A DNA stretch of 64,000 nt from Cytobacillus sp. FSL H8-0458. Lineage in GTDB: Bacteria > Bacillota > Bacilli > Bacillales > Cytobacillaceae. The stretch spans positions 480,196 through 544,195 of the forward strand of contig NZ_JBBOBR010000002.1 in NCBI RefSeq assembly GCF_038002165.1. Reading direction: 5' to 3'. Numbering within the stretch: the stretch's first letter is position 1; each line of letters opens with the position of its first letter. Both the position numbers and the translations under genes were made by a program. Positions 42,850 through 51,249 of this stretch are shown in pieces. The notes beneath the pieces are model-generated. The model saw only the letters and a program-made list of their open reading frames with translations. It did no database searches and was not told the origin of the DNA.

Positions 42850-44760
42850 CTATAATGAGAATTTTGCAATTGCCTGGCTCTGCAGCTCCTTTAATGTCTT
42901 TAAGCTTAGAATCAATTCTTCTTTTTCACGGGTAGACATTCGGGAAAATGAGACAACGGAAGATGGTGCGGCACCGTTTTCTTCCTGCTGCCAGCGCTGG
43001 GTGACATACAACGTCAATATAGTGCTTACAGAACCACTCAAATCGTGTGCAAACTCCTTTGAGAATACCTGCCTTTCCTGCAGGAAATCTATTTTCTCAA
43101 GCGGTGTGCCTGATAGTTTCCCATGCATCAGTGACAGTATCTGCAGGCTATGGTGATAGGGAAATAAAACTTCTTTTTTCATATCCATGCTTTTGCGCTG
43201 CAGCTTAAATAAGGACCGTAGCGGCTGATCCAACGTGGGAATGACATGTTCCCTTTCAAGCTGTGCCAGCCGGTATAAAAAAATCCTGGACCTTTTCATC
43301 TGCTCCCGAGCCATTGCTTCAAATTTTGCATGCAGCCCTTCACTCCCCGCAATTAGCCGATAGGAGAAAAAGTTTTGCGCTAACAGTAAATTGTCGTTAG
43401 TGGATTGAAGCAGCCAGGTTCGCAGCCGCTCCTCCCATACTGCCAGTGAACCCCTCCATTTCTGCTCACTGCACATCATGAGGCCCTTGCACCGAGCGTA
43501 GCCGGCACTCTCCATGTTAGAAGTGATCCTATTTCCCAGCTCTTCAAAAAAATCCTCTGCTTCCTCCGATTGGCTCTCATAAACCAGGAAATGGTCCTGA
43601 TCTGTGAGCATGAACTGTTCTCCACGGCCGCTGGAGCCCATGTGATAGAAAGCAAATTCGCATGGCTGCTGCAAGCCTTTTTCCCTCAGTTCAGAAATTG
43701 ATAGTGCTATAATTCTGCCGCTCATGCGATCGTATAGCTTTGTAATGATCTCAAGCGTTTTTAATACAGGAACACGGTCTCTTATTAAAGAATTAATTAT
43801 CTCATAGATGCCGGTTTTTACTTGCGGAAGGCTGTCTCGATCGGCTTTTTCGATTTTTTGAACCGTCTTTATCACATTCTCATTTTTCTTTCTCAGCAAA
43901 TCTGATAGTGTCACTATCCCTGCGACCTTTGAATCTTCCATTACGGGCAGGTGTTTGATTCCCTTAAACAGAATCAGTGAAAGGGCGTCATAATAATAAG
44001 CGGACCTTGATACCGTAACCGGACCCGCTGTCATAATGGTGCTTGCTGGAGCAGTAATATCTGCCCCTTCAGCAGCAACCCCTTCCACAATGTCTCTTTC
44101 CGTAATAATTCCTTTTAAGCTGTCCTTATCTGTAACGAGGACTGAACTAATCTTTCTTTTAAGCATGAGCCGGGCTGCTTCCTGAATGGTTGCAGCCGGG
44201 CTGACTGCGGCTGCCTCACTGCTCATAACATCCTGAACCCGGATCATGAATGCATCATTTTCCCCATAATCTGTTGCAAGCTTGACCTGTTCTGCAAGTG
44301 ACGTGTATACATCCTTCAATCTCACGGCAACCTGAGTCAGCAGGTAATCATGAACTGCAGGATCATCCCATCTTTTTCTCACCACTTCAAACGGAATGAA
44401 CATCGCCGTTACCTCACTGGAGGCTTTGACTTCGACAAGCTCAACAGAGGTCTGTTTGGATACACCCAGGAAATCGGCGAGGCTGGAAAATCCAATCAAC
44501 TCTCCTGTCTGGACCACTTCGAGCACTTCCTCCCTCCCGCTGTGGTCATTTTTCACAAATACCTCTGAAAGACCTTCTAATAGGAGCAGAAGGCCTTCAC
44601 GAGGTTTATTTTTTTTCAGTATCACGTCATTTTTTTTGTAGTGGCGTACTTCGCACATGGATAGAAGTGAAAGGGCCATGTCAGATTCCACCCCATGAAA
44701 AAAGGGGTGAAACCGCACAGCCTCGAGATTGTATAGGTTATAGAGATTTTGATCCATCAT
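42850..44760 (-). CDS. cNMP-binding / CBS / DUF294 putative nucleotidyltransferase
   Basis: 636 residues. Domains in order are a cyclic-nucleotide-binding-like fold (about 20-150, LLLLLEGLSEVFVKNDHSG and GELIGFSSLADF), then two CBS domains (about 175-300, VMSSEAAAVSPAATIQEAARLMLKRKISSVLVTD). A DUF294 nucleotidyltransferase-like domain follows (about 330-470) with GSSGRGEQFMLTDQDHFLVY, where G-S-x-G and D-x-D-like residues match the NTase signature. A DUF294_C helical region ends the chain. GlnD-like relatives transfer or remove nucleotides from proteins or small molecules, and CBS domains sense adenylates. The gene overlaps the symporter gene by 23 bases, so it probably regulates transport. 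Confidence 0.88.
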   Translation of the reverse strand: MMDQNLYNLYNLEAVRFHPFFHGVESDMALSLLSMCEVRHYKKNDVILKKNKPREGLLLLLEGLSEVFVKNDHSGREEVLEVVQTGELIGFSSLADFLGVSKQTSVELVEVKASSEVTAMFIPFEVVRKRWDDPAVHDYLLTQVAVRLKDVYTSLAEQVKLATDYGENDAFMIRVQDVMSSEAAAVSPAATIQEAARLMLKRKISSVLVTDKDSLKGIITERDIVEGVAAEGADITAPASTIMTAGPVTVSRSAYYYDALSLILFKGIKHLPVMEDSKVAGIVTLSDLLRKKNENVIKTVQKIEKADRDSLPQVKTGIYEIINSLIRDRVPVLKTLEIITKLYDRMSGRIIALSISELREKGLQQPCEFAFYHMGSSGRGEQFMLTDQDHFLVYESQSEEAEDFFEELGNRITSNMESAGYARCKGLMMCSEQKWRGSLAVWEERLRTWLLQSTNDNLLLAQNFFSYRLIAGSEGLHAKFEAMAREQMKRSRIFLYRLAQLEREHVIPTLDQPLRSLFKLQRKSMDMKKEVLFPYHHSLQILSLMHGKLSGTPLEKIDFLQERQVFSKEFAHDLSGSVSTILTLYVTQRWQQEENGAAPSSVVSFSRMSTREKEELILSLKTLKELQSQAIAKFSL

Positions 44761-46408
44761 CGTTCATCCATACTTCACCATCTTTATATACCATTTGCTC
44801 CGGATAGCGAAGATCCATAACTTCCTCCTGAATTTTTTGCGAAGGAGCAGCTGTCATGAGAGAAACAATGATATTAGCTGCAAATGCAGCTGTGGCACCA
44901 AACACACCGGCACCTGTATCAATGATTCCCAAGATTGTAAATCCTCCATATTTAGCTGCAAAGATGTACGCCAAGGTAACACCTAACCCGACCAGCAGGC
45001 CGGCAATAACCCCCTGTGAGTTTGAACGCTTCCACCAGACACCCAGAACTAGCGCCGGGAAGAATGTCCCTGTCGCGAGCGCGAATGCCCAGGCAACAAT
45101 TTGCGTAATGGCTCCTGGCGGGTTAAGCGCGATCACACCGGCCAAAAGAGTGGCGATGACAATAGACCATCGGGCAACTGAAAGACGTGTTTTTTCAGTT
45201 GAATTCGGCTTTAGCACCCGGTAAAAAATATCGTGAGCAAATGCGGAAGAAATCGCAATCATCAAACCTCCGGCCGTTGATAACGCAGCAGCCATTGCAC
45301 CTGCTGCCACAAGACCGATGACAAACATGCCAAGATTGGCAATTTCCGGTGTCGCCATAACCACAATATCATTCGAGATAATGAGTTCGTTCCATTGAAG
45401 GACTCCGTCGCCATTGCCATCTGCTACTTGCAGCTTGCCTGTATCAACCCAGGTCTTTGTCCAGGCTGGGAGCTCCGTAATTTTGCTGCCGGCAACCTGT
45501 GTCATTAAAATGAAACGGGAGAATGCAGCGTATGCAGGTGCAGACAGATACAGCAAGCCGATGAACAGCAATGCCCATGCTCCCGACCAGCGGGCTGCCT
45601 TCATCGTTGATACCGTATAGAAACGGACAATTACGTGCGGCAGTCCTGCAGTACCAGCCATCAGGGTAAACATAAGGGCAAGGAACTGCCACTTTGTTCC
45701 ATTTGTAAATGGCGCAAAGTATTCAGAGATCCCCATTTCACGGTCGAGCTCACCCATTTTACCTACAAGCTCTCCGTAAGAAAGCCATGGTGCCGGGTTT
45801 CCTGTAATTTGCAGGGACATGAAAACGACTGGAATAATATAAGCAATAATCAAAATGACATACTGAGCAACCTGCGTCCAAGTAATCCCCTTCATGCCTC
45901 CGAATGCAGCATAAAAGGCAATCAGAACGACACCGATCATGGTTCCAAGCTTTGCATCAATTTCAAAAAGACGGCCAATAACTACTCCGGAACCGGAAAG
46001 CTGGCCAATCGAATAGGTGAAGCTGATGATGATTGTACAAAGGGCTGCAATCACTCGTGCTGTGTGGCTGTCAAAGCGGTCACCGATGAATTCCGGAACC
46101 GTGTAGCGGCCATATTTCCGCAGCTGTGGTGCCAGCAGGAAGGTTAAGAGCAGGTATCCGCCCGTCCAGCCCATAATATAGGCAAGACCGTCATAACCCA
46201 GAAGCATGATCGTTCCTGCCATCCCGATAAAGGAAGCAGCACTCATCCAGTCAGCGCCAATCGCCATTCCATTGAAGATTGGCGGCACTCCGCGGCCGGC
46301 AACATAGAACTCAGAAGTTTCTTTGGCCTTATTGTAAACGGCTATGCCAATATACAAAGCAAATGTAGCTAAAATGATAGTTAATGAGACCAAAAACTGT
46401 GTATCCAA
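44738..46408 (-). CDS. Sodium:solute symporter, acetate/organic acid type
   Basis: About 556 residues from TTG. The ribosome site AAAGGGGG abuts the ATG two codons earlier but lies seven bases before this TTG, so TTG is preferred. It is an SSS-family protein with about 13 segments. ASFIGMAGTIMLLGYDGLAYIMGWTGGYLL and GTAGLPHVIVRFYTV are typical of ActP/MctC-like monocarboxylate symporters. A hydrophilic tail follows the last segment. The DUF4212 small subunit gene is directly upstream, a pairing seen with this subgroup. It overlaps the DUF294 gene. Likely substrates are acetate, propionate, pyruvate or lactate; not resolvable from sequence. Confidence 0.88.
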   Translation of the reverse strand: MDTQFLVSLTIILATFALYIGIAVYNKAKETSEFYVAGRGVPPIFNGMAIGADWMSAASFIGMAGTIMLLGYDGLAYIMGWTGGYLLLTFLLAPQLRKYGRYTVPEFIGDRFDSHTARVIAALCTIIISFTYSIGQLSGSGVVIGRLFEIDAKLGTMIGVVLIAFYAAFGGMKGITWTQVAQYVILIIAYIIPVVFMSLQITGNPAPWLSYGELVGKMGELDREMGISEYFAPFTNGTKWQFLALMFTLMAGTAGLPHVIVRFYTVSTMKAARWSGAWALLFIGLLYLSAPAYAAFSRFILMTQVAGSKITELPAWTKTWVDTGKLQVADGNGDGVLQWNELIISNDIVVMATPEIANLGMFVIGLVAAGAMAAALSTAGGLMIAISSAFAHDIFYRVLKPNSTEKTRLSVARWSIVIATLLAGVIALNPPGAITQIVAWAFALATGTFFPALVLGVWWKRSNSQGVIAGLLVGLGVTLAYIFAAKYGGFTILGIIDTGAGVFGATAAFAANIIVSLMTAAPSQKIQEEVMDLRYPEQMVYKDGEVWMNDDGSKSL

Positions 46409-46501
46409 GAACATCCCCCTTTTTTTCGATCGATTTTTTTATGACGCCGCTTTTTTCTCTCTGTATAGCGGAAGCTTGAACAGCCGCTCATTTTTCGTTA
46501 A

Positions 46502-46804
46502 TTAATGATCAAGAACTTTCCCTGAACTGATTTGTTCATTTTTGTTTTCATCTATTCCATATTTCCGATCAATTGCATCTCCCATTTTTGCATTAACAAA
46601 CAGCAGAATGATAAACGTCAGTACAGCTCCCTGTGCGCCCATAAAGTAGTGGAAGGGGAATCCGTTAATGGTAATATCGCTTAATGGTTCTGCGAAAAAG
46701 ACAACTCCAAAAGAGGCAAGAAAGCCAATAGCAAAATAAATGATCATATTCCGAGTCTTTTCGCGAAAATAACTGTCCGCTACTTTTTTATCGATTTTCT
46801 TCAA
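46502..46804 (-). CDS. DUF4212 small symporter subunit
   Basis: 100 residues with a TTG start (TTG AAG AAA) and GGTGGAG just upstream. Two membrane segments (MIIYFAIGFLASFGVVFFAEP and FHYFMGAQGAVLTFIILLFV) and a charged C-terminus. DUF4212 proteins are annotated as small subunits of sodium/substrate symporters and almost always precede an SSS transporter, as here (93 bases). First gene of the four-gene operon. Confidence 0.88.
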   Translation of the reverse strand: MKKIDKKVADSYFREKTRNMIIYFAIGFLASFGVVFFAEPLSDITINGFPFHYFMGAQGAVLTFIILLFVNAKMGDAIDRKYGIDENKNEQISSGKVLDH

Positions 46805-46952
46805 AAAACTCCACCCCCGTTAAAAATGATAAATTTGCAGATCAATTTTGATGAAAAGGTTGTATTGGTAGGGAATCACTCCTTAATTGGAATATGTACA
46901 GCTGAATCGCTGCTATTTTACCGGATCCATTATCCGGACCCGGACAAAACCA

Positions 46953-47135
46953 TTACCTTAAACTGAAAATAAATTTGACTGTATCCATGAAAGGTGCTGG
47001 AACAAGAATGATTTGAACGAGGAAGTAAGCAAAGATTGATAGAAATGGGACTGCCAGGAAAATTGGCCTTTTCTTCCTTAAAGCAAGAAAGAGACAAATT
47101 CCTGTAATGATCATCATAGACAGTAACGGAAGCAA
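46953..47135 (-). CDS. Small hydrophobic membrane protein
   Basis: 60 residues with a TTG start supported by AAGGGGG seven bases upstream. Two hydrophobic segments (about 1-20 and 26-50) separated by RKKRP. No family recognised. It has its own promoter region with a cre-like site 18 bases before the start codon, and CCGGAT/ATCCGG hairpins follow the stop. Confidence 0.6.
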   Translation of the reverse strand: MLPLLSMMIITGICLFLALRKKRPIFLAVPFLSIFAYFLVQIILVPAPFMDTVKFIFSLR

Positions 47136-47152
47136 TTGGTTTCCCCCTTTTT

Positions 47153-47166
47153 CGAAAGCGCTGTCA
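47153..47166 (-). promoter_or_regulatory. cre-like site upstream of the small membrane protein gene
   Basis: TGACAGCGCTTTCG agrees with TGWAANCGNTNWCA at 12 of 14 positions, including the central CG. It lies 18 bases before the start codon. Weak evidence by itself. Confidence 0.35.
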
Positions 47167-47416
47167 TTTTTCCTCTTTGTGTTTATGCTTCAAGATGGGC
47201 GCTTGACGTGTTTTCTGATTTCATTTAATTTTAAGAAAATTCATACTTCATTATGTACAAAAATCATTTCCAGGTCAAGTACATGCTGGGAATATCTATA
47301 AATTTTTTTAAGGAATTAATCTATCCTTTGATATATAAGGGTTTTATTCAGTAAAAATGGATAGCGGGAACTTTAGGGTATTAGAGGAAAACACTATATT
47401 AATAATAGAAACTGCT

Positions 47417-47440
47417 AAAAAAAAGAGCCAATCCGGCTCC
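47417..47440 (-). terminator. Terminator of pcp
   Basis: Arms GAGCC and GGCTC with a five-base loop, followed on the minus strand by eight T. Confidence 0.88.
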
Positions 47441-48046
47441 TTAGTCCAATTCTTTTATGATAAGCGTAATTGCTTCCAGCAGATCGGCATCTGACCAGCT
47501 TGCCATGCTTTTTTTACTGACAGCCGCCAGGGCATGGGATGCAGGTATGTGCACAAAACCCGCCGGTAATTCAGTGTTTGTCGATTTTAGCAGGTGAAGC
47601 ACGGAATACATCACGTTGTTGCATAGATACGTCCCAGCTGTGTTTGAGATGGCTGCAGGATATCCCGCTTCCTTAAGTCTATTAACCATCCGCCGGATCG
47701 GCAGGGTGGAAAAATAGCCATCGGGACCATTTTCCTCTATCAGTTTGTCCTCAGGTGCGACTCCGCTATTATCCGGCTCGCCGTCCTGGCAATTGATCGC
47801 GATTCTCTCAGGAGTGATGGCTGTCCGTCCGGCAGCCAGCCCAAGAGAAATTACTGCATCAGGCTTTTTCCCGACCACTTCCTCTACTATTTTCTTAGGT
47901 GCAAGATTAAAATCAACCGGCAGCAGATGCCCCCTAATTTCATAATTTCCAACCGCTTTGCCATCCAGTGCATTCACAATCTTTTCTGTAGGATTGATCG
48001 AAAAATCCAGAAAAGGTTCAAAACCGGTTAACAGCAGCTTCTTCAT
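47441..48046 (-). CDS. pcp: Pyrrolidone-carboxylate peptidase
   Basis: 201 residues. Cysteine peptidase family C15 that removes N-terminal pyroglutamate. The start LLLTGFEPFLDFSINPTEKIV is diagnostic. The catalytic triad is Glu80 in AITPERIAINC, Cys142 in NTAGTYLCNNVMY and His166 in AGFVHIPAS. Cytoplasmic. GGGGGA precedes the ATG. Monocistronic. Confidence 0.95.
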   Translation of the reverse strand: MKKLLLTGFEPFLDFSINPTEKIVNALDGKAVGNYEIRGHLLPVDFNLAPKKIVEEVVGKKPDAVISLGLAAGRTAITPERIAINCQDGEPDNSGVAPEDKLIEENGPDGYFSTLPIRRMVNRLKEAGYPAAISNTAGTYLCNNVMYSVLHLLKSTNTELPAGFVHIPASHALAAVSKKSMASWSDADLLEAITLIIKELD

Positions 48047-48123
48047 GTCTTTCTCCCCCTATATAACACTTCGTTTTTCGAAATATTATACAGGATAATG
48101 ACGAAATTGTCGAAAAAATACTG

Positions 48124-48152
48124 ATTCGATAAAAATCGGGTGGTGCCTGTCA
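48124..48152 (+). repeat. 31-nt dispersed element, copy 3 (diverged)
   Basis: Matches copies 1 and 2 except for a few changes (ATTCGATAAAAATCGGGTGG) and loss of the final CACCA, so the terminal hairpin is destroyed. The compound element begins nine bases later. Confidence 0.75.
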
Positions 48153-48160
48153 AAAGAAAA

Positions 48161-48388
48161 GCGGAAGCGCCTTGCCCCACGAAGGAACGCAGACTAAGAA
48201 CGCCCCGTCCTGTGGCAACGTGCATGACCCCCAAAAGCTGTCGCTTTCGGTCGTGCGATTGTTTATGCTGACGAAGCCTTCATTGTCCTGGGGGCCTCAC
48301 CTCGAGGGGGCAGGCGCTCCTCCTAAAAGCTAACGCTTTTAGTCCTGCGATGTTTATGCTCCCGAAGCGTCCCTTGTGGAGCTAGACA
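48161..48388. repeat. GCGCC-ended palindromic element, compound copy
   Basis: Starts GCGGAAGCGCCTTGCCCC, contains CCTCGAGGGGGCAGGCGC and ends GAGCTAGACA. Compared with the copy in the nuo operon it carries extra internal sequence and an internal duplication (AAAAGCT ... TGCGAT ... TTTATGCT ... CGAAGC occurs twice). GCGCCTTGCCCC and GGGGGCAGGCGC are near-perfect inverted ends. Confidence 0.75.
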
Positions 48389-48393
48389 TCACT

Positions 48394-48423
48394 CAAAAAA
48401 GAGCCTGCCATTTCGGCAGACTC
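48394..48423 (-). terminator. Terminator of spoIIQ
   Basis: Minus strand GAGTCTGCC pairs with GGCAGGCTC around a four-base loop, followed by TTTTTTGAG. Confidence 0.88.
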
Positions 48424-48430
48424 TCTATGA

Positions 48431-49396
48431 TTATGCGTCAGTTGATTCAGTTGCAGTGTCTTCTTCAACTTGGTCGTCAGTTTGACCTTCGTCTTCGGAA
48501 GTTCCAGCTGGGTCTTCTTCTGTATCAGCAGACTCGTCTTCTTCCGTATTTCCGGCATTTTCATCTGCAGATTCTTCAGCAGAACCTTCGTCTTCCGTAT
48601 TGCCAGACTCTTCAGCGGACTTGTCCTCAGAAGGAGCAGCCTCATCGTTTTCTTCAGTTGCACCGCTGTTTTCCTCAGCGTCTGCTTTGTCAGCTGTGTC
48701 CAGCTCCTGTAAAGAGCTTAGCGGCTTATTGAAGAAATCAAGCGGATTGACCGGCGTTCCGTCTTTGCGGATTTCAAAGTGTACATGTACGCCTGCTTCT
48801 TCATTAAACAAGCTTTCGCCTGCCTTAGCAAGTACATCACCCTGTTCTACCTGGTCGCCAACCTCAACATTCATCTCTGTAACAGATTGATATTGTGTTA
48901 CAATTCCTTTGTCATGCTCCACTTCAATGACATTGCCCAACAGTGAATCTTCTTCTACCTTGGTAACTTTTCCGCTTAATGCAGCAAGGACATCAAATGT
49001 TTCTCCATCCTTAGTGGCAATATCAATACCTGTGTTCGGATGGTATGTGTTATTGTAAAATACTAGAGCAGCTTCCTGTTCTTCAGCCTTGCCGTCATAG
49101 TCGTAGAATTGTTTTTGAATGACAGCTGAGTCTGGGTCTTTGACAGGCATTACGAAGTTTTCCATTGCGCGGTTAACTTCCAATGCTGGCTCGTCGTACT
49201 TTTTGCCGGTAATATCAGTGGCTTCGTAATCGTAGCTGTCAGTGTCTGTAGCGTTGTCGCTAGTCTGGTACCAAAGAACACCGGTTAGAATGATTGCTGC
49301 ACTTGCAATGTAGATAGCTGGGAATGCCCACCGCTTTTTCATAAAGCGTTTAAAGCTGGAATCTTGAGAAGATCGTTTCTTTTCTTCCTCTCTCAT
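48431..49396 (-). CDS. spoIIQ: SpoIIQ, forespore M23-fold protein
   Basis: 321 residues. One membrane segment at about 23-43 (AFPAIYIASAAIILTGVLWY), then a LytM/M23 domain at about 115-215. SpoIIQ binds SpoIIIAH across the intermembrane space during engulfment. In the metal motif HxGxD the first ligand is replaced: the sequence reads NTGID with Asn121 where His is expected, while the later VHVHF (His204, His206) is intact. It therefore looks catalytically inactive, as in B. subtilis. After about 225 comes an acidic tail of nearly 100 residues of Glu, Asp, Ser and Ala that most SpoIIQ proteins do not have at this length. A SigF-like promoter precedes it. Confidence 0.9.
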   Translation of the reverse strand: MREEEKKRSSQDSSFKRFMKKRWAFPAIYIASAAIILTGVLWYQTSDNATDTDSYDYEATDITGKKYDEPALEVNRAMENFVMPVKDPDSAVIQKQFYDYDGKAEEQEAALVFYNNTYHPNTGIDIATKDGETFDVLAALSGKVTKVEEDSLLGNVIEVEHDKGIVTQYQSVTEMNVEVGDQVEQGDVLAKAGESLFNEEAGVHVHFEIRKDGTPVNPLDFFNKPLSSLQELDTADKADAEENSGATEENDEAAPSEDKSAEESGNTEDEGSAEESADENAGNTEEDESADTEEDPAGTSEDEGQTDDQVEEDTATESTDA

Positions 49397-49470
49397 TTAT
49401 CATCACCTCAGCAATCAGTCTGAACAGATTGAGAGGATTATATACATTTCTCAAAAAAAATTTTTTGGGC

Positions 49471-49501
49471 TTATTTTTCGACAAACGTTTTAGGATTATG
49501 C
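49471..49501 (-). promoter_or_regulatory. SigF-type promoter of spoIIQ
   Basis: Minus strand GCATA, 16-base spacer, CGAAAAATAA. This fits the SigF pattern GYWTA-N16-GGNRANAHTW with two mismatches in the -10, at the first base and the T before the final W. It is about 70 bases before the start codon. Confidence 0.5.
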
Positions 49502-49538
49502 ATGATACTAGAAAAAAATTAAAAAGGAGTTACTAAGA

Positions 49539-49958
49539 ATGGTTAAGTGGATAATACGTGTGCTGCCCTTCCTATATATGGCGCTAATTTGGATCCTGTC
49601 CAGCATGCCTGCTGATGCTGTGGTGGAGCTGCCGGATTTGGCGATGGACCGGTTTATTAAAGAATCTATGCATCTGATTGAGTTTGGTATTTTGTATGTT
49701 CTTCTTGTTCTGGCAGCGTTGACTGCAGTAAAGCTGACACCGGGAGTGAATATTCTTTTGGCTGTGTTTGCGTGCTTCTATGGTATTCTCGATGAGATCC
49801 ACCAGTCATTTGTACCGTACCGGTCTGCTGCTGTGATTGACGCTGTTAAGGATATTACCGGTGTGGCGGTGTGCTGGTATTTTATCAGCAGGGCTCTTTT
49901 TTATGGGCGGTTTAAAAGGCTTGGTAAGCTTCTTGGTTTCTTTAATAGGGCAAAATGA
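49539..49958 (+). CDS. VanZ-like membrane protein (YwnJ-like)
   Basis: 139 residues with four membrane segments. VanZ family features are LPFLYMALIWILSSMPAD at the start and FACFYGILDEIHQSFVPYRSAAVIDAVKDITG, where D-E-x-x-Q-x-F-x-P-x-R is the signature. VanZ gives low-level teicoplanin resistance in enterococci; the normal role of chromosomal copies is not known. AAGGAGT precedes the ATG. It diverges from spoIIQ, in the position of B. subtilis ywnJ. Confidence 0.85.
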   Translation: MVKWIIRVLPFLYMALIWILSSMPADAVVELPDLAMDRFIKESMHLIEFGILYVLLVLAALTAVKLTPGVNILLAVFACFYGILDEIHQSFVPYRSAAVIDAVKDITGVAVCWYFISRALFYGRFKRLGKLLGFFNRAK

Positions 49959-49999
49959 AAGAGCTGATTCTCTATGAACCAGCTCTTTCGTTTATTTTT
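49957..49999. terminator. Bidirectional terminator between vanZ-like gene and spoIID
   Basis: Arms GAAAGAGCTG and CAGCTCTTTC with a 13-base loop, followed on the plus strand by GTTTATTTTTT. It overlaps the stop of the VanZ-like gene and ends two bases before the spoIID stop. Confidence 0.82.
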
Positions 50000-51023
50000 T
50001 AGCCGTTACTTTCGTCAGCAATTGGTCAGACGCCGCAATTTCCACTCCTTTATAATAGTGGGCAACGATTTCTTTGTAGTTCTTTCCTTCAGCTGCCATG
50101 CCATTTGCGCCGTATTGGCTCATGCCGACTCCATGGCCGTAGCCCTGTGTGTTGATAATGATATTGTCACCTTTGCGTTCCCAGGTAAAGTCTGTTGATT
50201 TCAGGCCCAGTTTCTCTCTGATGTCTTTTCCGCTGACTACTTTCCCGTTAATATCCACTTTTGAAACCCGCTGGCCGGCTGTTCGCTCAGTCACTGTGCC
50301 AATGGTGCTGTCATTTGGAAGCTTCACGCCCAATTTCCTTTCAAAATCCTGTACAGTGAATACCTCTCTGCCGTTAAACTTAGGAGACTCCAGGTCCCAT
50401 TTGCTTTCTACACTCTTTAAATAAGGAACGGAATTTGGCCAGATGGCTTCGGAATTTTCGGTGAAGCCATTGCTTGTTGAAAAAAAGGAAGCTGTTATCG
50501 GTGAGCCGTCGAAGGTGAGGATCTGGCCTCTTGTTGAGTTTACGGCATCTTCAACCTTTTGAATTTTCCATTTGTAGTCAGGTCCCCAAATTTGCTTAAG
50601 TTCACTTTCACTTTTATAAACCTGGTGGGTTACGGTATCATACACTAATGCCCCTTCAGGAAGTTCCACGCTATCTTTGTTCATCATTTGTTTCACAATA
50701 AAAGTTCTTGCCGCCAATGCCTGCGCCTTTAAAGCTTCTTCTTCAAACTCGGCCGGCATTTCCGATGCTACCACTCCGACAATATAGTCTTCAAGCGGTA
50801 CCGTCTCCAGCTTTTTCTGTGCAAGGCGGTAGACCCCTACCTCTATGGCTGGCCCTTGAGGAATTTCTGCCGCTGTCTCTTTCTTGGCATCAGTCTTAAG
50901 CTCCTCACCAAGCTTCCCGCTGACATTCCCTTCTGTAAAAGGAATCACAAGCAGGGAGGGAACGATGAGCGTGACGGCAAACAACAGTGCGGCTAGTACG
51001 ATGAAAGGTTTGAATTTTGTCAT
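49992..51023 (-). CDS. spoIID: SpoIID, sporulation lytic transglycosylase
   Basis: 343 residues. One N-terminal membrane segment (about 6-28) and a SpoIID domain. Characteristic stretches are PLEDYIVGVVASEMPAEFEEEALKAQALAARTFIV and the C-terminal GYGHGVGMSQYGANGMAAEGKNYKEIVAHYYKGV. SpoIID cleaves septal and peripheral peptidoglycan during engulfment; the Glu in ASEMPAEF is the known catalytic residue in B. subtilis. A strong SigE-like promoter lies 45 bases upstream. Confidence 0.95.
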   Translation of the reverse strand: MTKFKPFIVLAALLFAVTLIVPSLLVIPFTEGNVSGKLGEELKTDAKKETAAEIPQGPAIEVGVYRLAQKKLETVPLEDYIVGVVASEMPAEFEEEALKAQALAARTFIVKQMMNKDSVELPEGALVYDTVTHQVYKSESELKQIWGPDYKWKIQKVEDAVNSTRGQILTFDGSPITASFFSTSNGFTENSEAIWPNSVPYLKSVESKWDLESPKFNGREVFTVQDFERKLGVKLPNDSTIGTVTERTAGQRVSKVDINGKVVSGKDIREKLGLKSTDFTWERKGDNIIINTQGYGHGVGMSQYGANGMAAEGKNYKEIVAHYYKGVEIAASDQLLTKVTAKK

Positions 51024-51066
51024 GTTTTAAGCCTCCATAGCAAATAAATAATTCGAACTCAATTCA

Positions 51067-51095
51067 TGTTTATGGCTATGGACAAGCTAATATGA
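51067..51095 (-). promoter_or_regulatory. SigE-type promoter of spoIID
   Basis: Minus strand TCATATT, 14-base spacer, CATAAACA. The -35 is perfect for KMATATT and the spacer is ideal; the -10 has two mismatches to CATACANT. It matches the known mother-cell expression of spoIID. Confidence 0.65.
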
Positions 51096-51249
51096 CAATA
51101 GATTAATATTTGCTTCTGAAGCCAGGGAAAAGGGGTAAACCTGCTGGGAAATTAAACGTTTTTGAATTTATTACGTAACAAAAATTTTTTTCTTCCTAGA
51201 AGCAGTGGATTTCCAGCTATTTTAACATCGAAGTCCTATGTCTTTTCCA

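Larger units (their letters stand above)
47136..47440. other. Gene-free region between the small membrane protein gene and pcp
   Basis: About 305 bases of AT-rich sequence. It holds the cre-like site beside the small membrane gene and the pcp terminator. No coding pattern. Confidence 0.4.
48047..48430. other. Gene-free region upstream of pcp, repeat-rich
   Basis: About 380 bases made up of the pcp promoter region, copy 3 of the 31-nt element, a compound GCGCC-ended element, and the terminator of spoIIQ. No coding pattern beyond chance ORFs. Confidence 0.6.

Noticed and set aside
46921..46940. Terminator after the small membrane protein gene (CCGGAT/ATCCGG)
   Set aside because: The stem is short, several mutually exclusive pairings exist, and the T tract is poor.
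49020..49060. Intact LytM zinc site in SpoIIQ through His119
   Set aside because: The residue four before the conserved Asp125 is Asn121. His119 is two positions off the HxGxD register.
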